Shown here one piece after another: positions 8,889 to 18,540 of a stretch of DNA of 64,000 nucleotides. The stretch covers positions 620,001-684,000 of the forward strand of contig OY764222.1 in assembly GCA_963668325.1 (NCBI GenBank), in the 5' to 3' direction. A program made the translations under genes and the position numbers. This stretch comes from MPNP01 sp963668325 (GTDB lineage Bacteria; Pseudomonadota; Alphaproteobacteria; Rhodobacterales; Rhodobacteraceae). Positions within the stretch are counted from its first letter, which is position 1. Every line of letters starts with the position of its first letter. The notes under the pieces are model-generated. The model saw only the letters and a list, made by a program, of their open reading frames with translations. It was not told the DNA's origin and did no database searches.

Positions 8889-9707
8889 CTAGAACCTTTT
8901 GGGTTTGGCATTTGGAAAAAACAGTTGTTGGCCATCAATCTTGTACTTAGCTATCAACTGCTGACCTTCCGGTGTAACCATCCATTGCAGGAATTGCTTG
9001 GTTGGTTCAGCATTAACATTTGGGCAATGTTTGGGATTAACCATGATAATCCCGTATTGGTTGAACAGTTCTGAGTCTCCAGAATAAAGTACCTTGTGGT
9101 TGACCTTGTTGGTAAAGCTTAACCAGGTTCCGAGGTCGGTCATCGTATAACCATCCAGACCGATGGTAATGTTCAAAGTTGCCCCCATTCCTGATCCGAC
9201 TTCAAAATACCAATCACCCTCGGCAGAAATATTATACTTGTTCCACAGGGTTATTTCTTTCTTGTGGGTCCCACTGTCATCTCCCCTAGAGACAAATGGT
9301 GCAAGCCCTTTGCTTAGTTTGTTGAATACTCCCTCAAGCGTGTTTTCTTCGCTTATACTTGCTGGGTCTGTAGTAGGACCCACAATGACAAAATGGTTGA
9401 ACATCAAATCATGTGGATAAACTCCAAATCCCTCATCGACAAAATTTTTCTCGTCCTCGGGTGAATGAACGATTAAAATATCACCATTACACCTGGAGCC
9501 ATTATTGAGAGCCTGCCCAGTGCCAACGGCAACCACCTTAACCTTGACATCAAAGGCCTTCTCAAAGTGAGGCAATATAAATTCGTATAACCCCGAGTTT
9601 TGAGTTGAGGTTGTTGATTGCAGAAGAATAAAGTTGTCTGAAGATTGGACCGGAACCCCTAGAAGAAAAAATATCAGTCCAACCCATCTAGAGTGTGTTA
9701 TTTTCAA
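8889..9707 (-). CDS. tupA: Tungstate ABC transporter substrate-binding protein
   Basis: A 272-residue periplasmic binding protein. After a hydrophobic leader (about 1-22) comes the family hallmark LLQSTTSTQNSGLYE, then VVAVGTGQAL and SRGDDSGTHKKE, the Thr/Ser-rich loops that hold oxyanions in TupA/ModA-like proteins. TupA binds tungstate with high selectivity and feeds tungsten to pterin enzymes. The start is probably TTG at 9707, overlapping the tupC stop by 4 bp (TTGA). It is the last gene of a tupB-tupC-tupA operon. Molybdate cannot be excluded as a ligand by sequence alone. Confidence 0.88.
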   Translation of the reverse strand: MKITHSRWVGLIFFLLGVPVQSSDNFILLQSTTSTQNSGLYEFILPHFEKAFDVKVKVVAVGTGQALNNGSRCNGDILIVHSPEDEKNFVDEGFGVYPHDLMFNHFVIVGPTTDPASISEENTLEGVFNKLSKGLAPFVSRGDDSGTHKKEITLWNKYNISAEGDWYFEVGSGMGATLNITIGLDGYTMTDLGTWLSFTNKVNHKVLYSGDSELFNQYGIIMVNPKHCPNVNAEPTKQFLQWMVTPEGQQLIAKYKIDGQQLFFPNAKPKRF

Positions 9708-10453
9708 ACCAGCAGGTCCCCTTCAAGGTAAGATTTTACTTCTGGAGTAGAAGGAGAGTTGAAATAATCGGGTGATGTATTTTGTTCAAGTATCTTGCCC
9801 TTGTGAATAAAGGTAACATCATCTGCCAGCCTTTTTGCCTGACCAATATCATGTGTAACCAGAACCAGTTTAACTCCCTTTTCTGAGGTTGATTTGATAA
9901 TTTCCTCAATGGCTTGGGTTGATTGTGGGTCCAGACTTGCCGAGGGTTCATCAAGCAAAATGAGTTTTGGGTTGGAGGAAAGGGCCCTGACCATTTGCAA
10001 TCTCTGTTGTTCTCCTCCGGAAAGTGACCTTGCCGGGTGGTTCTCAAAGCCAGCAAGCCCACCTATGGCAATTAGTTCCTCAATTCTTTTCCTGCGTTCC
10101 CTCCTTGGAACGCCGGCAATACCCAAAGAATGATGAAGGTTACCGTAAACGCTTCTTCTGATCAGTACTGGTCTTTGAAAAACAAGAGCGGTTTTTCCAG
10201 CATATTCGGGATTTAGCAGGACATAACCTGAGTTTGGTGTTAACAATCCGATTATGGTTCTTAGCAGGACAGATTTACCGGCTCCATTGGGGCCCATTAT
10301 GACACTGATACCTGATTTGGGGAAGGTTACAGAAACATCCGAGAGTATCCTGTTCTCACCTTTCTGAAAGGTAAGAGAAGAACAGATGATGGAGGCCTTC
10401 TTTTTCTTCTGCTCTGAGAACTCAGACAAGTTCAGGATTTTCGCTTTAGGCAT
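9704..10453 (-). CDS. tupC: Tungstate ABC transporter ATP-binding protein
   Basis: A 249-residue cytoplasmic ATPase. It has a Walker A (GPNGAGKSVLL), a Q-loop (ALVFQRPVL), the ABC signature LSGGEQQRLQMVRAL, a Walker B (LILLDEPSASLD) and the switch His in VLVTHDIGQ. It energises uptake through TupB. It overlaps tupB by 8 bp and tupA by 4 bp, so the three genes are translationally coupled. Confidence 0.9.
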   Translation of the reverse strand: MPKAKILNLSEFSEQKKKKASIICSSLTFQKGENRILSDVSVTFPKSGISVIMGPNGAGKSVLLRTIIGLLTPNSGYVLLNPEYAGKTALVFQRPVLIRRSVYGNLHHSLGIAGVPRRERRKRIEELIAIGGLAGFENHPARSLSGGEQQRLQMVRALSSNPKLILLDEPSASLDPQSTQAIEEIIKSTSEKGVKLVLVTHDIGQAKRLADDVTFIHKGKILEQNTSPDYFNSPSTPEVKSYLEGDLLV

Positions 10454-11153
10454 AGGAATGCTTTTCCCAAGATGATTTCAGCCCATATGCCAAGGCATTG
10501 ATTGAGATTGTTAAGATTAATAAAATAATACCTAACCCCAGAGCCAATGCCAAATCGCCACGTGCTGTTTGCAAGGCAATTGCAGTTGTCATTATTCGGG
10601 TGAAATGATTGATGTTCCCACCAACGATCATAACTGCCCCGACCTCCGAGAAAGCACGTCCAAGTCCGGCCAGAACTGTCGTGAATAACGAGAAGCGAGA
10701 ATCCCACAACAGGGTTCCCATAGTATCCAGACGTGAAGCTTGCATGGATCTAAGGGTTTCGTCATATTCTTCAGCCAACAGGACAATAATCTGTCTGGAA
10801 TGTGCAACGATTATAGGAGTCACCAGAATTGTCTGGGCAATAATCATTGCTGTCGGGGTATAAAGCAATCCCAAAGGTCCCAAAGGCCCATTTGCCGATA
10901 AAATCAAATATACTACCAGACCGACCACAACCGGTGGCAGTCCCATAAAGGAGTTAAACAGAACAACTAATGTTCTCTGCCCGGGGAATTTTAGAACTGC
11001 CAAGGCAGTCCCAAGGGGGAAGCCTATCAGACAGGCCAAGGACACAGCTTTAAAAGTTACTGACAATGAAAGTAGAACAACTTCCACAAGAGTTGCGTCC
11101 AGAGTTATTATCAATCGAAAGGATTGAAGAAAAGCTTCAGATAGAGTATTCAT
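10446..11153 (-). CDS. tupB: Tungstate ABC transporter permease
   Basis: A membrane permease of about 235 residues with five to six helices and the cytoplasmic EAA-type loop (SRLDTMGTLLWDSRFSLFTTVLAGLGRAFSE). I place the start at the ATG at 11153 (MNTLSEAF). A TTG at 11183 would add ten residues with no better ribosome-binding site. It is the first gene of the tup operon; the 316-bp gap to the divergent channel gene presumably contains the promoter. Confidence 0.88.
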   Translation of the reverse strand: MNTLSEAFLQSFRLIITLDATLVEVVLLSLSVTFKAVSLACLIGFPLGTALAVLKFPGQRTLVVLFNSFMGLPPVVVGLVVYLILSANGPLGPLGLLYTPTAMIIAQTILVTPIIVAHSRQIIVLLAEEYDETLRSMQASRLDTMGTLLWDSRFSLFTTVLAGLGRAFSEVGAVMIVGGNINHFTRIMTTAIALQTARGDLALALGLGIILLILTISINALAYGLKSSWEKHSYA

Positions 11154-11469
11154 TTCGTTGCTAGCAAATGGTATCAAAATCAATCGTTAGAAGTAACCTA
11201 TACTTCAGCACAACCCAAATGTTTAAGAGTAAAAGACTGGTATAGATTCTGCGGATATTACCTGTAATCGTTGTTTAAATGGTTTGCTTTTAAATAAATT
11301 TGAAGTTGCTTATCCAATAAAACCTAAAGGCAATACATTGGTCTGGCAAACAAAGAACCGAAAATTTCCTATACTATTGCGTAATGTTCGCCTTGGTTGA
11401 ATGGCAATGAAAATTACCCAATCAAGTAACAATCTTGCTGAATAATTTTGAGAATGAAGGAAGTAATCA

Positions 11470-12228
11470 ATGGTTAGCCTGACTGATTTAGTACAACGCC
11501 ACGATAGAAAAGCAGGACAAGTTTTCGAGTGGTCCATCATTATAATGATAATTCTCTCAATCGTTGTTCTAGTTGTTGATTCAGTACCTGATTTGCCCGA
11601 AGATATAAGACCGGTAATCAGGGGAATGGAATATATTTTTCTAGGTATATTTGCGCTGGAGTACTTTCTACGTGTTATCACTGCACCAAAAAAACTTGCC
11701 TATGTATTTAGCTTCTTTGGAATAATTGATCTTTTGGCACTTGTTCCGTTTATCCTGACATTGGGGACTATTGATCTGCGTATTCTAAGGGTTATACGAC
11801 TTCTTCGAATCTTCCGCATTATGAAACTTTCACGATATGATAATGCCATGGTACGCTTTGGCGACGCTTTATTGGATATGAAAGAGGAGTTTATAATATT
11901 CCTATTTGCGTCTTGTATTGTGCTACTCATATCTGCTTTTGGAATTTGGCATTTTGAGCATGAAGTACAACCTGAGGGGTTTTCTTCAATAATTTCCTGT
12001 CTATGGTGGGCCATCATTACTCTCGCCACGGTTGGATATGGAGATTTGTACCCCATTACTCCCGGAGGGAAGATATTCACTTCAATAATTGTCATGTCTG
12101 GTATGGGGGTCTTGGCTGTACCGGCTGGACTAGTGACTTCTGCACTTTACAAAGTCACAACGGGTTCGAAACGCTCAAAGAAACATTCTGATCATGGTAG
12201 AAGTTTGTTGAAAGAGGTGGCCAAATAA
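11470..12228 (+). CDS. Voltage-gated-type potassium channel
   Basis: A 252-residue six-helix channel subunit. Helices S1-S3 span about residues 20-95. S4 is the arginine ladder RILRVIRLLRIFRIMKLSR (104-122). The pore helix and filter TVGYGD lie at 187-192, followed by S6. This matches bacterial Kv-like channels (KvAP/Kch type) with a short Lys-rich cytoplasmic tail and no RCK domain. The protein would tetramerise in the inner membrane and conduct K+. The gene stands alone. Confidence 0.9.
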   Translation: MVSLTDLVQRHDRKAGQVFEWSIIIMIILSIVVLVVDSVPDLPEDIRPVIRGMEYIFLGIFALEYFLRVITAPKKLAYVFSFFGIIDLLALVPFILTLGTIDLRILRVIRLLRIFRIMKLSRYDNAMVRFGDALLDMKEEFIIFLFASCIVLLISAFGIWHFEHEVQPEGFSSIISCLWWAIITLATVGYGDLYPITPGGKIFTSIIVMSGMGVLAVPAGLVTSALYKVTTGSKRSKKHSDHGRSLLKEVAK

Positions 12229-12478
12229 AACTTAAACTTGTCTTGAAGTAGCCTATCAAAAGAGATTTCAGTTTCAATGATTTTATACATGAAACTGCTA
12301 GGGAGGAGATTGGAACAAAAAGGTTAGATTCCAAACTGTAAGACAATTGGTCTGGGTGATATCATCATGCAGAAAGATAATATGAATGTATTTCCAATCA
12401 ATTTCTCTCTTAAATTAATAATAAAAAGAGATATAATTTTAGCTTGACCTTTTCCCTATCTAAGGTTATTTATTACTT

Positions 12479-12532
12479 GGAGGCACAGCTAGTGTGGCAT
12501 CGTTTCATGACTAGTGTCTTGCCTCCTTTTTT
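12479..12532 (+). terminator. Rho-independent terminator
   Basis: GGAGGCA (12479-12485) pairs with TGCCTCC (12520-12526), with additional pairing of the inner CTAGT sequences, and is followed by a run of six T at 12527-12532 on the + strand. It lies about 250 bp beyond the channel gene and touches the 3' end of the convergent DUF3800 gene. Confidence 0.6.
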
Positions 12533-13403
12533 ATTGGATCTCAGACGTATTTGAGTTGTAGGGATCAGAAACGTAGGTTATTCCATAAGGCACATATCCT
12601 AAGTCTGGACCACTTTTCCTTCGGTACTGGAGTTGGCTAAAGTAGGAACCGAACATATTTGAGATTTCAGGACGAGTGTTCGCACTCATTCCTCGCTTTG
12701 GTAAGCGAAATCCCCAATTGATCGCGAAGATACACAGGTCGGCAACCTGAACAGTTACTGCTGTGTCAGATGATACAAAAAATGGTGAGGGTACAATAAG
12801 GTTAGCCCGATCTTGTCCCTTTTTCGTTTTCGTAAAGTATTTTTCCATACGGGCCACAAAACGACGATCCATCATTTTTTCGGTTTCATCCATGACGATC
12901 AAACCATAATCATTTTTTTCCTCCCCCAAAAAAAATCTTTCGAAAAGATACACTGCATCCTTACGCATATAATCTTCAAACTGAAAATTCGGTTGAGGGA
13001 TTTGGACCCCTCGTGGAACGGCTACTGCGAACAGAACAGCCTTTGAATCAACAAGAAGTTGAAAGATACCGTGTGCCATAGCCAAACATGCTTGACCATA
13101 AGCGGTGAACTGGTCTTGATTAGGCCCACCATTATTTTTTTCTAAGAAATTTTTGGAAAGTTACCTTCGTTTTCCAGGTGCAAAGTTTTCAGCTTGGTCA
13201 GCCCATCTGAAAACATCTTTTTTTAGCAGTTTTGAACCCTTAATTTCCTTGAGTCGGCAGCCAAAACACTCAATTTCCAAATACCTCATCTTCTGAACAA
13301 ATGGCCAAAGTTCACCGACATGAATGGCAAACCCTCCACGTACCTCGTAAGGTATGATATTTCGGACATGTCCGCTTTCATCCATGAAGAATAATTGGGT
13401 CAT
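12531..13403 (-). pseudogene. DUF3800 family protein, interrupted by an in-frame stop
   Basis: Reading from the ATG at 13403, the first 80 codons begin MTQLFFMDESGHVRN, the N-terminal acidic motif typical of DUF3800 (an RNase H-like family often found near mobile or defence genes). A TAA at 13161-13163 stops translation. The same frame continues without further stops to 12531, encoding LSKNFLEKNNGG..., then ILLV-type core and YVSDPYNSNTSEIQ, about 289 codons in total. This is a single nonsense change, not a frameshift. The downstream part could restart at a TTG near 13085, but without the N-terminal acidic residues activity is doubtful. Function of the family is poorly known. Confidence 0.7.
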
Positions 13404-14220
13404 CTCTTTTTCCTATCACTAAAGTATAAATTTTTGTCTGTCTGTTAGGTTTGTTTTCTCTGCGAAGAATACCAAGGTACCTTTATTTTTTCAGTACATA
13501 GAAAGCGTAATCAAATGGATTGCAGATATGTTGGTCCAAACAATGAAAGCCTCAACTCGGAGGTACTCACCAACAACGAATATTACACAATCTCGGGGCA
13601 AAAATTTTTCACTACTAAAGTATAAAATGAAACTTTGGAATAAAGCCGGTTTATAATATCACCAGCATTGAACAAGAATTATATAAACCTCGTAAGTCTT
13701 TGTTTGGTCTGCCATCATTTGAGAGTCGTTTTGCCAATTTTGGTATTCATCAGAACTTTTGGTTCGAAAGGTGGTGTAGTGGTACAAAAATCGCCCTCAA
13801 GGCGGCTCATACTCCAAGTTGGATGGTATGAATTGATACAATTCTACTAGAATGAATAACGTAAGGCTTCCAATAATACCAAACCGACTACCATGACCAT
13901 GAAAGTATTTCCACAGGGATCAAATTAAGAAAAAAGTATCTAACCTAATGAAATATACCCAAGATATTAATTCTAAAACTTTAATTTTAAGGGAAATTAT
14001 TAAAAGTATTTTGTGTCTTGAAATTTTCTTGTTTACTTTCACAATCACCTATGTGTTGTTTCGAACAGGGACAAGAAATTGGACGAGTTGATAAAGGGAA
14101 AAATATATTGTGAAGTTAAAATTAAAAGTATTTGTCACCTTTTAGTAATCGCAAAATACAAATACTTTTTTGGGGCCACACCACAATTGAAAGTGGACAA
14201 ATTGAATACGGAGAAGATCA
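13404..14220. other. 817-bp AT-rich intergenic region
   Basis: No supported gene, RNA or repeat was recognised here. The sequence is markedly AT-rich, especially 13900-14160, and stops are frequent in all frames. It lies directly upstream of the guanidino-hydrolase and catabolic block, so a promoter or regulator site may be present. I cannot define one. Confidence 0.5.
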
Positions 14221-15180
14221 ATGCCTGATGCATTACACCTCAATCAACCTTTAGGGGCCAACGACATGCCAAGATTTGGTGGAGTGGCTTCCATGATGAG
14301 ACTGCCAGTCAGTAATGACCTGGCAAATGTTGATGTCTGCTTTGTTGGAATTCCAATGGATATTGGTGCTTCAAATCGGGCTGGAACTCGCCATGGACCT
14401 AGACAAATCAGAACAGAAAGTTGCCTGATAAGGCCCTATAATATGGGCACTGGTGCAGCTCCTTTCGAATCGTTTCAGGTTGTGGATTATGGTGATCTCG
14501 CAATCAACACTTTCAATTTGCAGGCAACGTGCGACATTATCACCAAGGGAATTGAACATATTTTGGCTTGTGGGACCGTGCCTTTGGTGTTGGGGGGAGA
14601 TCATACCCTGACCTATCCGGTTCTAAGGGCATTTGCCAAAAAATATGGGCCGGTGGCCCTTGTTCATGTTGATGCCCATGCGGATACTTCCGAAGCCATG
14701 TTTGGAGAAAAAGTAGCTCATGGAACCCCATTCAGGCGAGCTGTAGAAGAAAATTTGATTATTCCTGAAAAAACTTTCCAGATTGGTTTGCGGGGCTCAG
14801 GTTATTCTCCTGATGATTATAACTGGGGCAGAAACAAAGGATTTGAAGTTTATACTGCCGAAATGTGCTGGCATAAGTCCCTTACCCCAATTATGAATGA
14901 TATCCGCCAAAAAATAGGCTCCACGCCGGTTTACCTATCCTTTGATATTGATAGCCTTGATCCGGCATTTGCTCCGGGCACCGGTACGGTTGAGCTCGGA
15001 GGATTGACAACCATCCAGGGTTTGGAAGTCGTTAGGGGATGTTTGGGTATGAATTTGGTTGGCGGAGACCTGGTTGAGGTTTCGCCACCCTATGATACTA
15101 CGGGTAATACAGCCCTTATTGGTGCCCAACTCCTGTTTGAAATGCTGGGTGTATTACCCGGGATAAAAATCAGTAAATAA
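14221..15180 (+). CDS. Agmatinase/guanidinobutyrase-type ureohydrolase
   Basis: A 319-residue Mn2+ enzyme of the arginase superfamily. The metal ligands are visible: His128 in GGDHTL, Asp151/His153/Asp155 in VDAHADT, and the later pair in SFDIDSLDPAFAPGTGT. It hydrolyses a guanidino compound to an amine plus urea. Agmatine, 4-guanidinobutyrate and 3-guanidinopropionate enzymes cannot be separated by eye. The aruH-aruI pair 9 kb upstream makes 4-guanidinobutyrate attractive, and the class III aminotransferase immediately downstream could then use the 4-aminobutyrate product. Confidence 0.85.
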   Translation: MPDALHLNQPLGANDMPRFGGVASMMRLPVSNDLANVDVCFVGIPMDIGASNRAGTRHGPRQIRTESCLIRPYNMGTGAAPFESFQVVDYGDLAINTFNLQATCDIITKGIEHILACGTVPLVLGGDHTLTYPVLRAFAKKYGPVALVHVDAHADTSEAMFGEKVAHGTPFRRAVEENLIIPEKTFQIGLRGSGYSPDDYNWGRNKGFEVYTAEMCWHKSLTPIMNDIRQKIGSTPVYLSFDIDSLDPAFAPGTGTVELGGLTTIQGLEVVRGCLGMNLVGGDLVEVSPPYDTTGNTALIGAQLLFEMLGVLPGIKISK

Positions 15181-15237
15181 TTCCAATTCAGTTTGCGGTT
15201 TAGCTGTTAATCTTTCTTGGTATAGCAGAGGTATGAA

Positions 15238-16590
15238 ATGTTTGATTCAAATTTTTTAAGAGAAAACAATGCCAAATTCAATTGGCACCCAATGGGACAT
15301 CCAGCTGACGGTATCGAAAATCCACCACCCATTTTTGTAGACTCCAAAGGGGTAAAAATCAGGGATATTGAGGGTAACGAGGTAATCGATGCCGTTGGAG
15401 GGTTGTGGAATGTAAATCTGGGTTATTCCAATCAACCCGTCAAGGATGCTATAACCAACCAACTCAATGCCTTGCCCTATTACTCAACCTTCAAAGGCAG
15501 TTCGAATGATAAGGTTATCGAGCTTTCCTATCTCCTTAAGGAATTTTTCAAACCAGAAGGTATGGCCAGGTCATTCTTTACTTCTGGAGGGTCAGATAGT
15601 GTGGAAACAGCCCTGCGGCTGGCGAGGCAGTACCACAAAATAAAGGGTGAGGCGAACAGGACCAAATATATCAGTGTCAAATTCGGCTACCATGGAACCC
15701 ACTATGGTGGTGCAAGTGTTAATGGAAATACCAGGTTCAGGGAAGCCTATGAACCTCTGTTGCCGGGGTGCTATCATATACCCTCGCCCCATATTTATGA
15801 TAATCCCTTCAATGAGAGTGATCCTGAGAAGCTTGCAAATTTATGCCTGGGGAGCCTCGAAAATGAAATTCTTTTTCAGGGTAGCGGTACAGTGGCCGCC
15901 TTTATCATGGAACCCATTCAGGGTGCAGGAGGGTTAATTGTCCCACCAGATGGTTTCTACAAGCAAGCTCGGGAAATTTGTGCCAGACATGGTGTACTGT
16001 TCATTGCGGATGAAGTTATAACTGGTTTCGGTAGAACCGGCGAATGGACCGGTTCACGATTATGGGATGTCAAGCCAGACATGATGACCATTGCCAAAGG
16101 GATTACATCAGGATATTTTCCGTATGGGGCTGCACTGTTTTCGGAAGAGGTGGCAGAAGTCTTTGAAAGCTCGGGCAAGGAAGCAGGTGCCATTGGTCAT
16201 GGTTATACTTACACCGGACATCCCGTTGGAGCTGCGGCAGGGATTGCCTGTTTGGAAGAGACCAAAAGATTGAAACTTAAGGATAACGCCAAGGAAAGAG
16301 GAACACAGCTTTATGATGGGTTGAAAAACTTGGCCCAAAAGTATGACATAATAGGTGATGTCAGGGGAGGTAAAGGGTTAATGACTGGCATGGAGCTTGT
16401 TGCCGACAGGTCAGAAAAAACACCCCTCGATAACAAAGCCATGGCAATGATACACCAGAAAATATATGATTCAGGAGTTAATGTCAGGATAGCCGGACAC
16501 AAAATATTAATGTCGCCACCATTGATTATTTCATCCGAGGAGGTGGATCATATGATTTTTGCTTTTTCTGAGGGGTTATCCGTTGTTTAA
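15238..16590 (+). CDS. Class III PLP aminotransferase (omega-amino acid:pyruvate type)
   Basis: A 450-residue fold-type I aminotransferase of subgroup II. The cofactor site is seen as FFTSGGSDSVETA (113-125), FIADEVITGFGRTGE (255-269) and the PLP lysine in MTIAKGITSGYFP (Lys287). Relatives act on 4-aminobutyrate, beta-alanine, putrescine or aromatic omega-amines. The gene is 57 bp after the ureohydrolase, consistent with removing the amine released by it. It could also deaminate an aryl-ethylamine feeding the hpa genes that follow. Substrate is not decided by sequence. Confidence 0.85.
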   Translation: MFDSNFLRENNAKFNWHPMGHPADGIENPPPIFVDSKGVKIRDIEGNEVIDAVGGLWNVNLGYSNQPVKDAITNQLNALPYYSTFKGSSNDKVIELSYLLKEFFKPEGMARSFFTSGGSDSVETALRLARQYHKIKGEANRTKYISVKFGYHGTHYGGASVNGNTRFREAYEPLLPGCYHIPSPHIYDNPFNESDPEKLANLCLGSLENEILFQGSGTVAAFIMEPIQGAGGLIVPPDGFYKQAREICARHGVLFIADEVITGFGRTGEWTGSRLWDVKPDMMTIAKGITSGYFPYGAALFSEEVAEVFESSGKEAGAIGHGYTYTGHPVGAAAGIACLEETKRLKLKDNAKERGTQLYDGLKNLAQKYDIIGDVRGGKGLMTGMELVADRSEKTPLDNKAMAMIHQKIYDSGVNVRIAGHKILMSPPLIISSEEVDHMIFAFSEGLSVV

Positions 16591-16625
16591 AGATCGAAAA
16601 CAAGGAGAAAGATAGGGAGGTTTGC

Positions 16626-17021
16626 GTGCCCCATTTTACAATTGAACATTCCGCCAATGTCGAGGAATGGATTGACTTGAGGGAATTTTGTAATGTCTTA
16701 CGCCAGGCGGCCATTGATACCGGGGTATTCCCTATGCCAGGTGTAAGAGTCAGAACCATAAAATGTGATCATTATTCCATTGCTGATGGAGGTTATGAGC
16801 ATGGGTTTGTGGATATCATAGTTCGCGTCAGGGAAGGAAGGCCTTTCAAGGTTCGGGAAAAAGCGGTAAATGATATTTTCAGGGCTGCTGAGGAGTATAT
16901 GGAACCCTGTTTACAAAACCACTCATTTTCACTCTCCATGGAAATGAATCACCTCAATGATTCTCTAAGCCCCAAAAAAAGTTCCATAAGAGAATATCTA
17001 GCTCGTAAACACCATGGCTGA
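16626..17021 (+). CDS. hpaF: 5-carboxymethyl-2-hydroxymuconate delta-isomerase
   Basis: A 131-residue tautomerase-superfamily enzyme started at GTG 16626, giving Met-Pro at the N-terminus so that Pro becomes the catalytic residue after Met removal. The motif MPHFTIEHSANV closely follows HpaF of homoprotocatechuate degradation. It isomerises 5-carboxymethyl-2-hydroxymuconate in the cytoplasm, and HpaF forms a trimer. It overlaps hpaE by 8 bp. The ribosome-binding run AAGATAGGGAGG lies upstream. Confidence 0.88.
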   Translation: MPHFTIEHSANVEEWIDLREFCNVLRQAAIDTGVFPMPGVRVRTIKCDHYSIADGGYEHGFVDIIVRVREGRPFKVREKAVNDIFRAAEEYMEPCLQNHSFSLSMEMNHLNDSLSPKKSSIREYLARKHHG

Positions 17022-18525
17022 CCTTTCTTCCAATGTAAAAAAATTAAAGCCTTTTCTTGCCGGATTCAGGGAAGGGGGTATTCAGAATAATATCAATGGT
17101 GAAAAATGCTCGGCATCTTCCAATCAAATCTTTGATAATTTCTCACCGGTAGACAACAGTTTCATATGTTCTGTCGCCAGGGGGAATTCTGAAGACATTG
17201 ACAAGGCTGCCCTGGCTGCCAAGGAAGCTTTCCCGGATTGGCAGGATACAGATTCAAAAGCCCGAAAAAAAATACTCCACAAAATCGCCGATTTAATCGT
17301 ATCCCGAGCAGAAGAGATTGCCCTCTGTGAAAGTTGGGATACCGGCCAGCCAATTCGGTTTATGGCCAAAGCAGCCATACGTGGGGCAGAGAATTTTCGC
17401 TATTATGCCGATATGGCGCCACAGGCAAGGGATGGCAAGGCATTACCTTCACCAACTCTGTTGAATGTAACTTCGCGTGTACCCATTGGACCGGTCGGAA
17501 TAATTACTCCCTGGAACACACCTTTTATGCTTTCGACTTGGAAAATTGCACCAGCTCTTGCTGCTGGCTGTACGGTGGTCCATAAACCTGCTGAATTTTC
17601 GCCCATGACAGCCAGTATATTGATGGATATTGCACAGGAGGCCGGGTTACCCAAAGGTGTCTGGAATCTGGTCAATGGGCTTGGTGAGGAGGCTGGTGTC
17701 GCCCTAACCAAACATGCTGACATCAAAGCAATTGCCTTTGTCGGGGAGAGTAAGACGGGTAGCGCCATAATGAGACAGGGGGCAGATACCCTGAAGAGAG
17801 TTCATTTTGAACTGGGGGGCAAGAACCCTGTTGTAGTCTTTGATGACGCAGACCTGGACCGGGCACTTGATGCCGTAATATTTATGATTTATTCCCTTAA
17901 TGGCGAACGGTGTACCTCGTCATCCCGTCTTCTTATCCAGTCGTCTGTTGCTGAGGAATTTACGGCAAAACTGATTGCCCGAGTAAAGAACATCAAGGTC
18001 GGCAATCCGCTTGACCCACAAACCGAAATTGGTCCTCTGATTCATCAGGTTCATATGGAAAAAGTGTTGTCATATTTTAAGGTGGCAAGGGATGAGGGTG
18101 CAACTATAGAGACCGGAGGATCACGTATTGGTCAGGAAGGCTGGTATGTAGAACCCACCCTGTTTTCCAATGCAACTGGCGATATGCGAATCTCGCAGGA
18201 GGAGATTTTTGGCCCAGTTCTTACGGTCATTCCATTTAATGATGAAGAAGAAGCAATTCACCTTGCCAACAGTGTCAGGTACGGCTTGACGGGATATGTC
18301 TGGACCAATAATCTGGCACGTTCCCTTCGTGTTTCAAATGCTTTGGAAGCTGGTATGATCTGGGTCAATTCCGAAAATATTCGTCATCTTCCCACCCCAT
18401 TTGGCGGGGTCAAGGACAGTGGCATTGGTCGGGATGGTGGGGATTGGTCTTTTGAATTCTATATGGAACAAAAACATGTGGGATTTGCCCTTGGCAACCA
18501 TCGGATTCCAAAATTGGGATTTTAG
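17014..18525 (+). CDS. hpaE: 5-carboxymethyl-2-hydroxymuconic semialdehyde dehydrogenase
   Basis: A 503-residue NAD-dependent aldehyde dehydrogenase. It shows PWNTPFMLSTWKIAPALAAG, the catalytic glutamate in FELGGKNPVV and the catalytic cysteine in NGERCTSSSRLL. Length and position between hpaF and hpaD support the HpaE role, oxidising the ring-fission semialdehyde. As no separate guanidinobutyraldehyde dehydrogenase is visible in the window, a second role in the arginine branch is conceivable but unsupported. Confidence 0.88.
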   Translation: MADLSSNVKKLKPFLAGFREGGIQNNINGEKCSASSNQIFDNFSPVDNSFICSVARGNSEDIDKAALAAKEAFPDWQDTDSKARKKILHKIADLIVSRAEEIALCESWDTGQPIRFMAKAAIRGAENFRYYADMAPQARDGKALPSPTLLNVTSRVPIGPVGIITPWNTPFMLSTWKIAPALAAGCTVVHKPAEFSPMTASILMDIAQEAGLPKGVWNLVNGLGEEAGVALTKHADIKAIAFVGESKTGSAIMRQGADTLKRVHFELGGKNPVVVFDDADLDRALDAVIFMIYSLNGERCTSSSRLLIQSSVAEEFTAKLIARVKNIKVGNPLDPQTEIGPLIHQVHMEKVLSYFKVARDEGATIETGGSRIGQEGWYVEPTLFSNATGDMRISQEEIFGPVLTVIPFNDEEEAIHLANSVRYGLTGYVWTNNLARSLRVSNALEAGMIWVNSENIRHLPTPFGGVKDSGIGRDGGDWSFEFYMEQKHVGFALGNHRIPKLGF

Positions 18526-18540
18526 AAATTAACAAATATC

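Noticed and set aside
13668..13850. Short + strand frame in the AT-rich gap
   Set aside because: No ribosome-binding site, no recognisable motif, and frequent stops around it.
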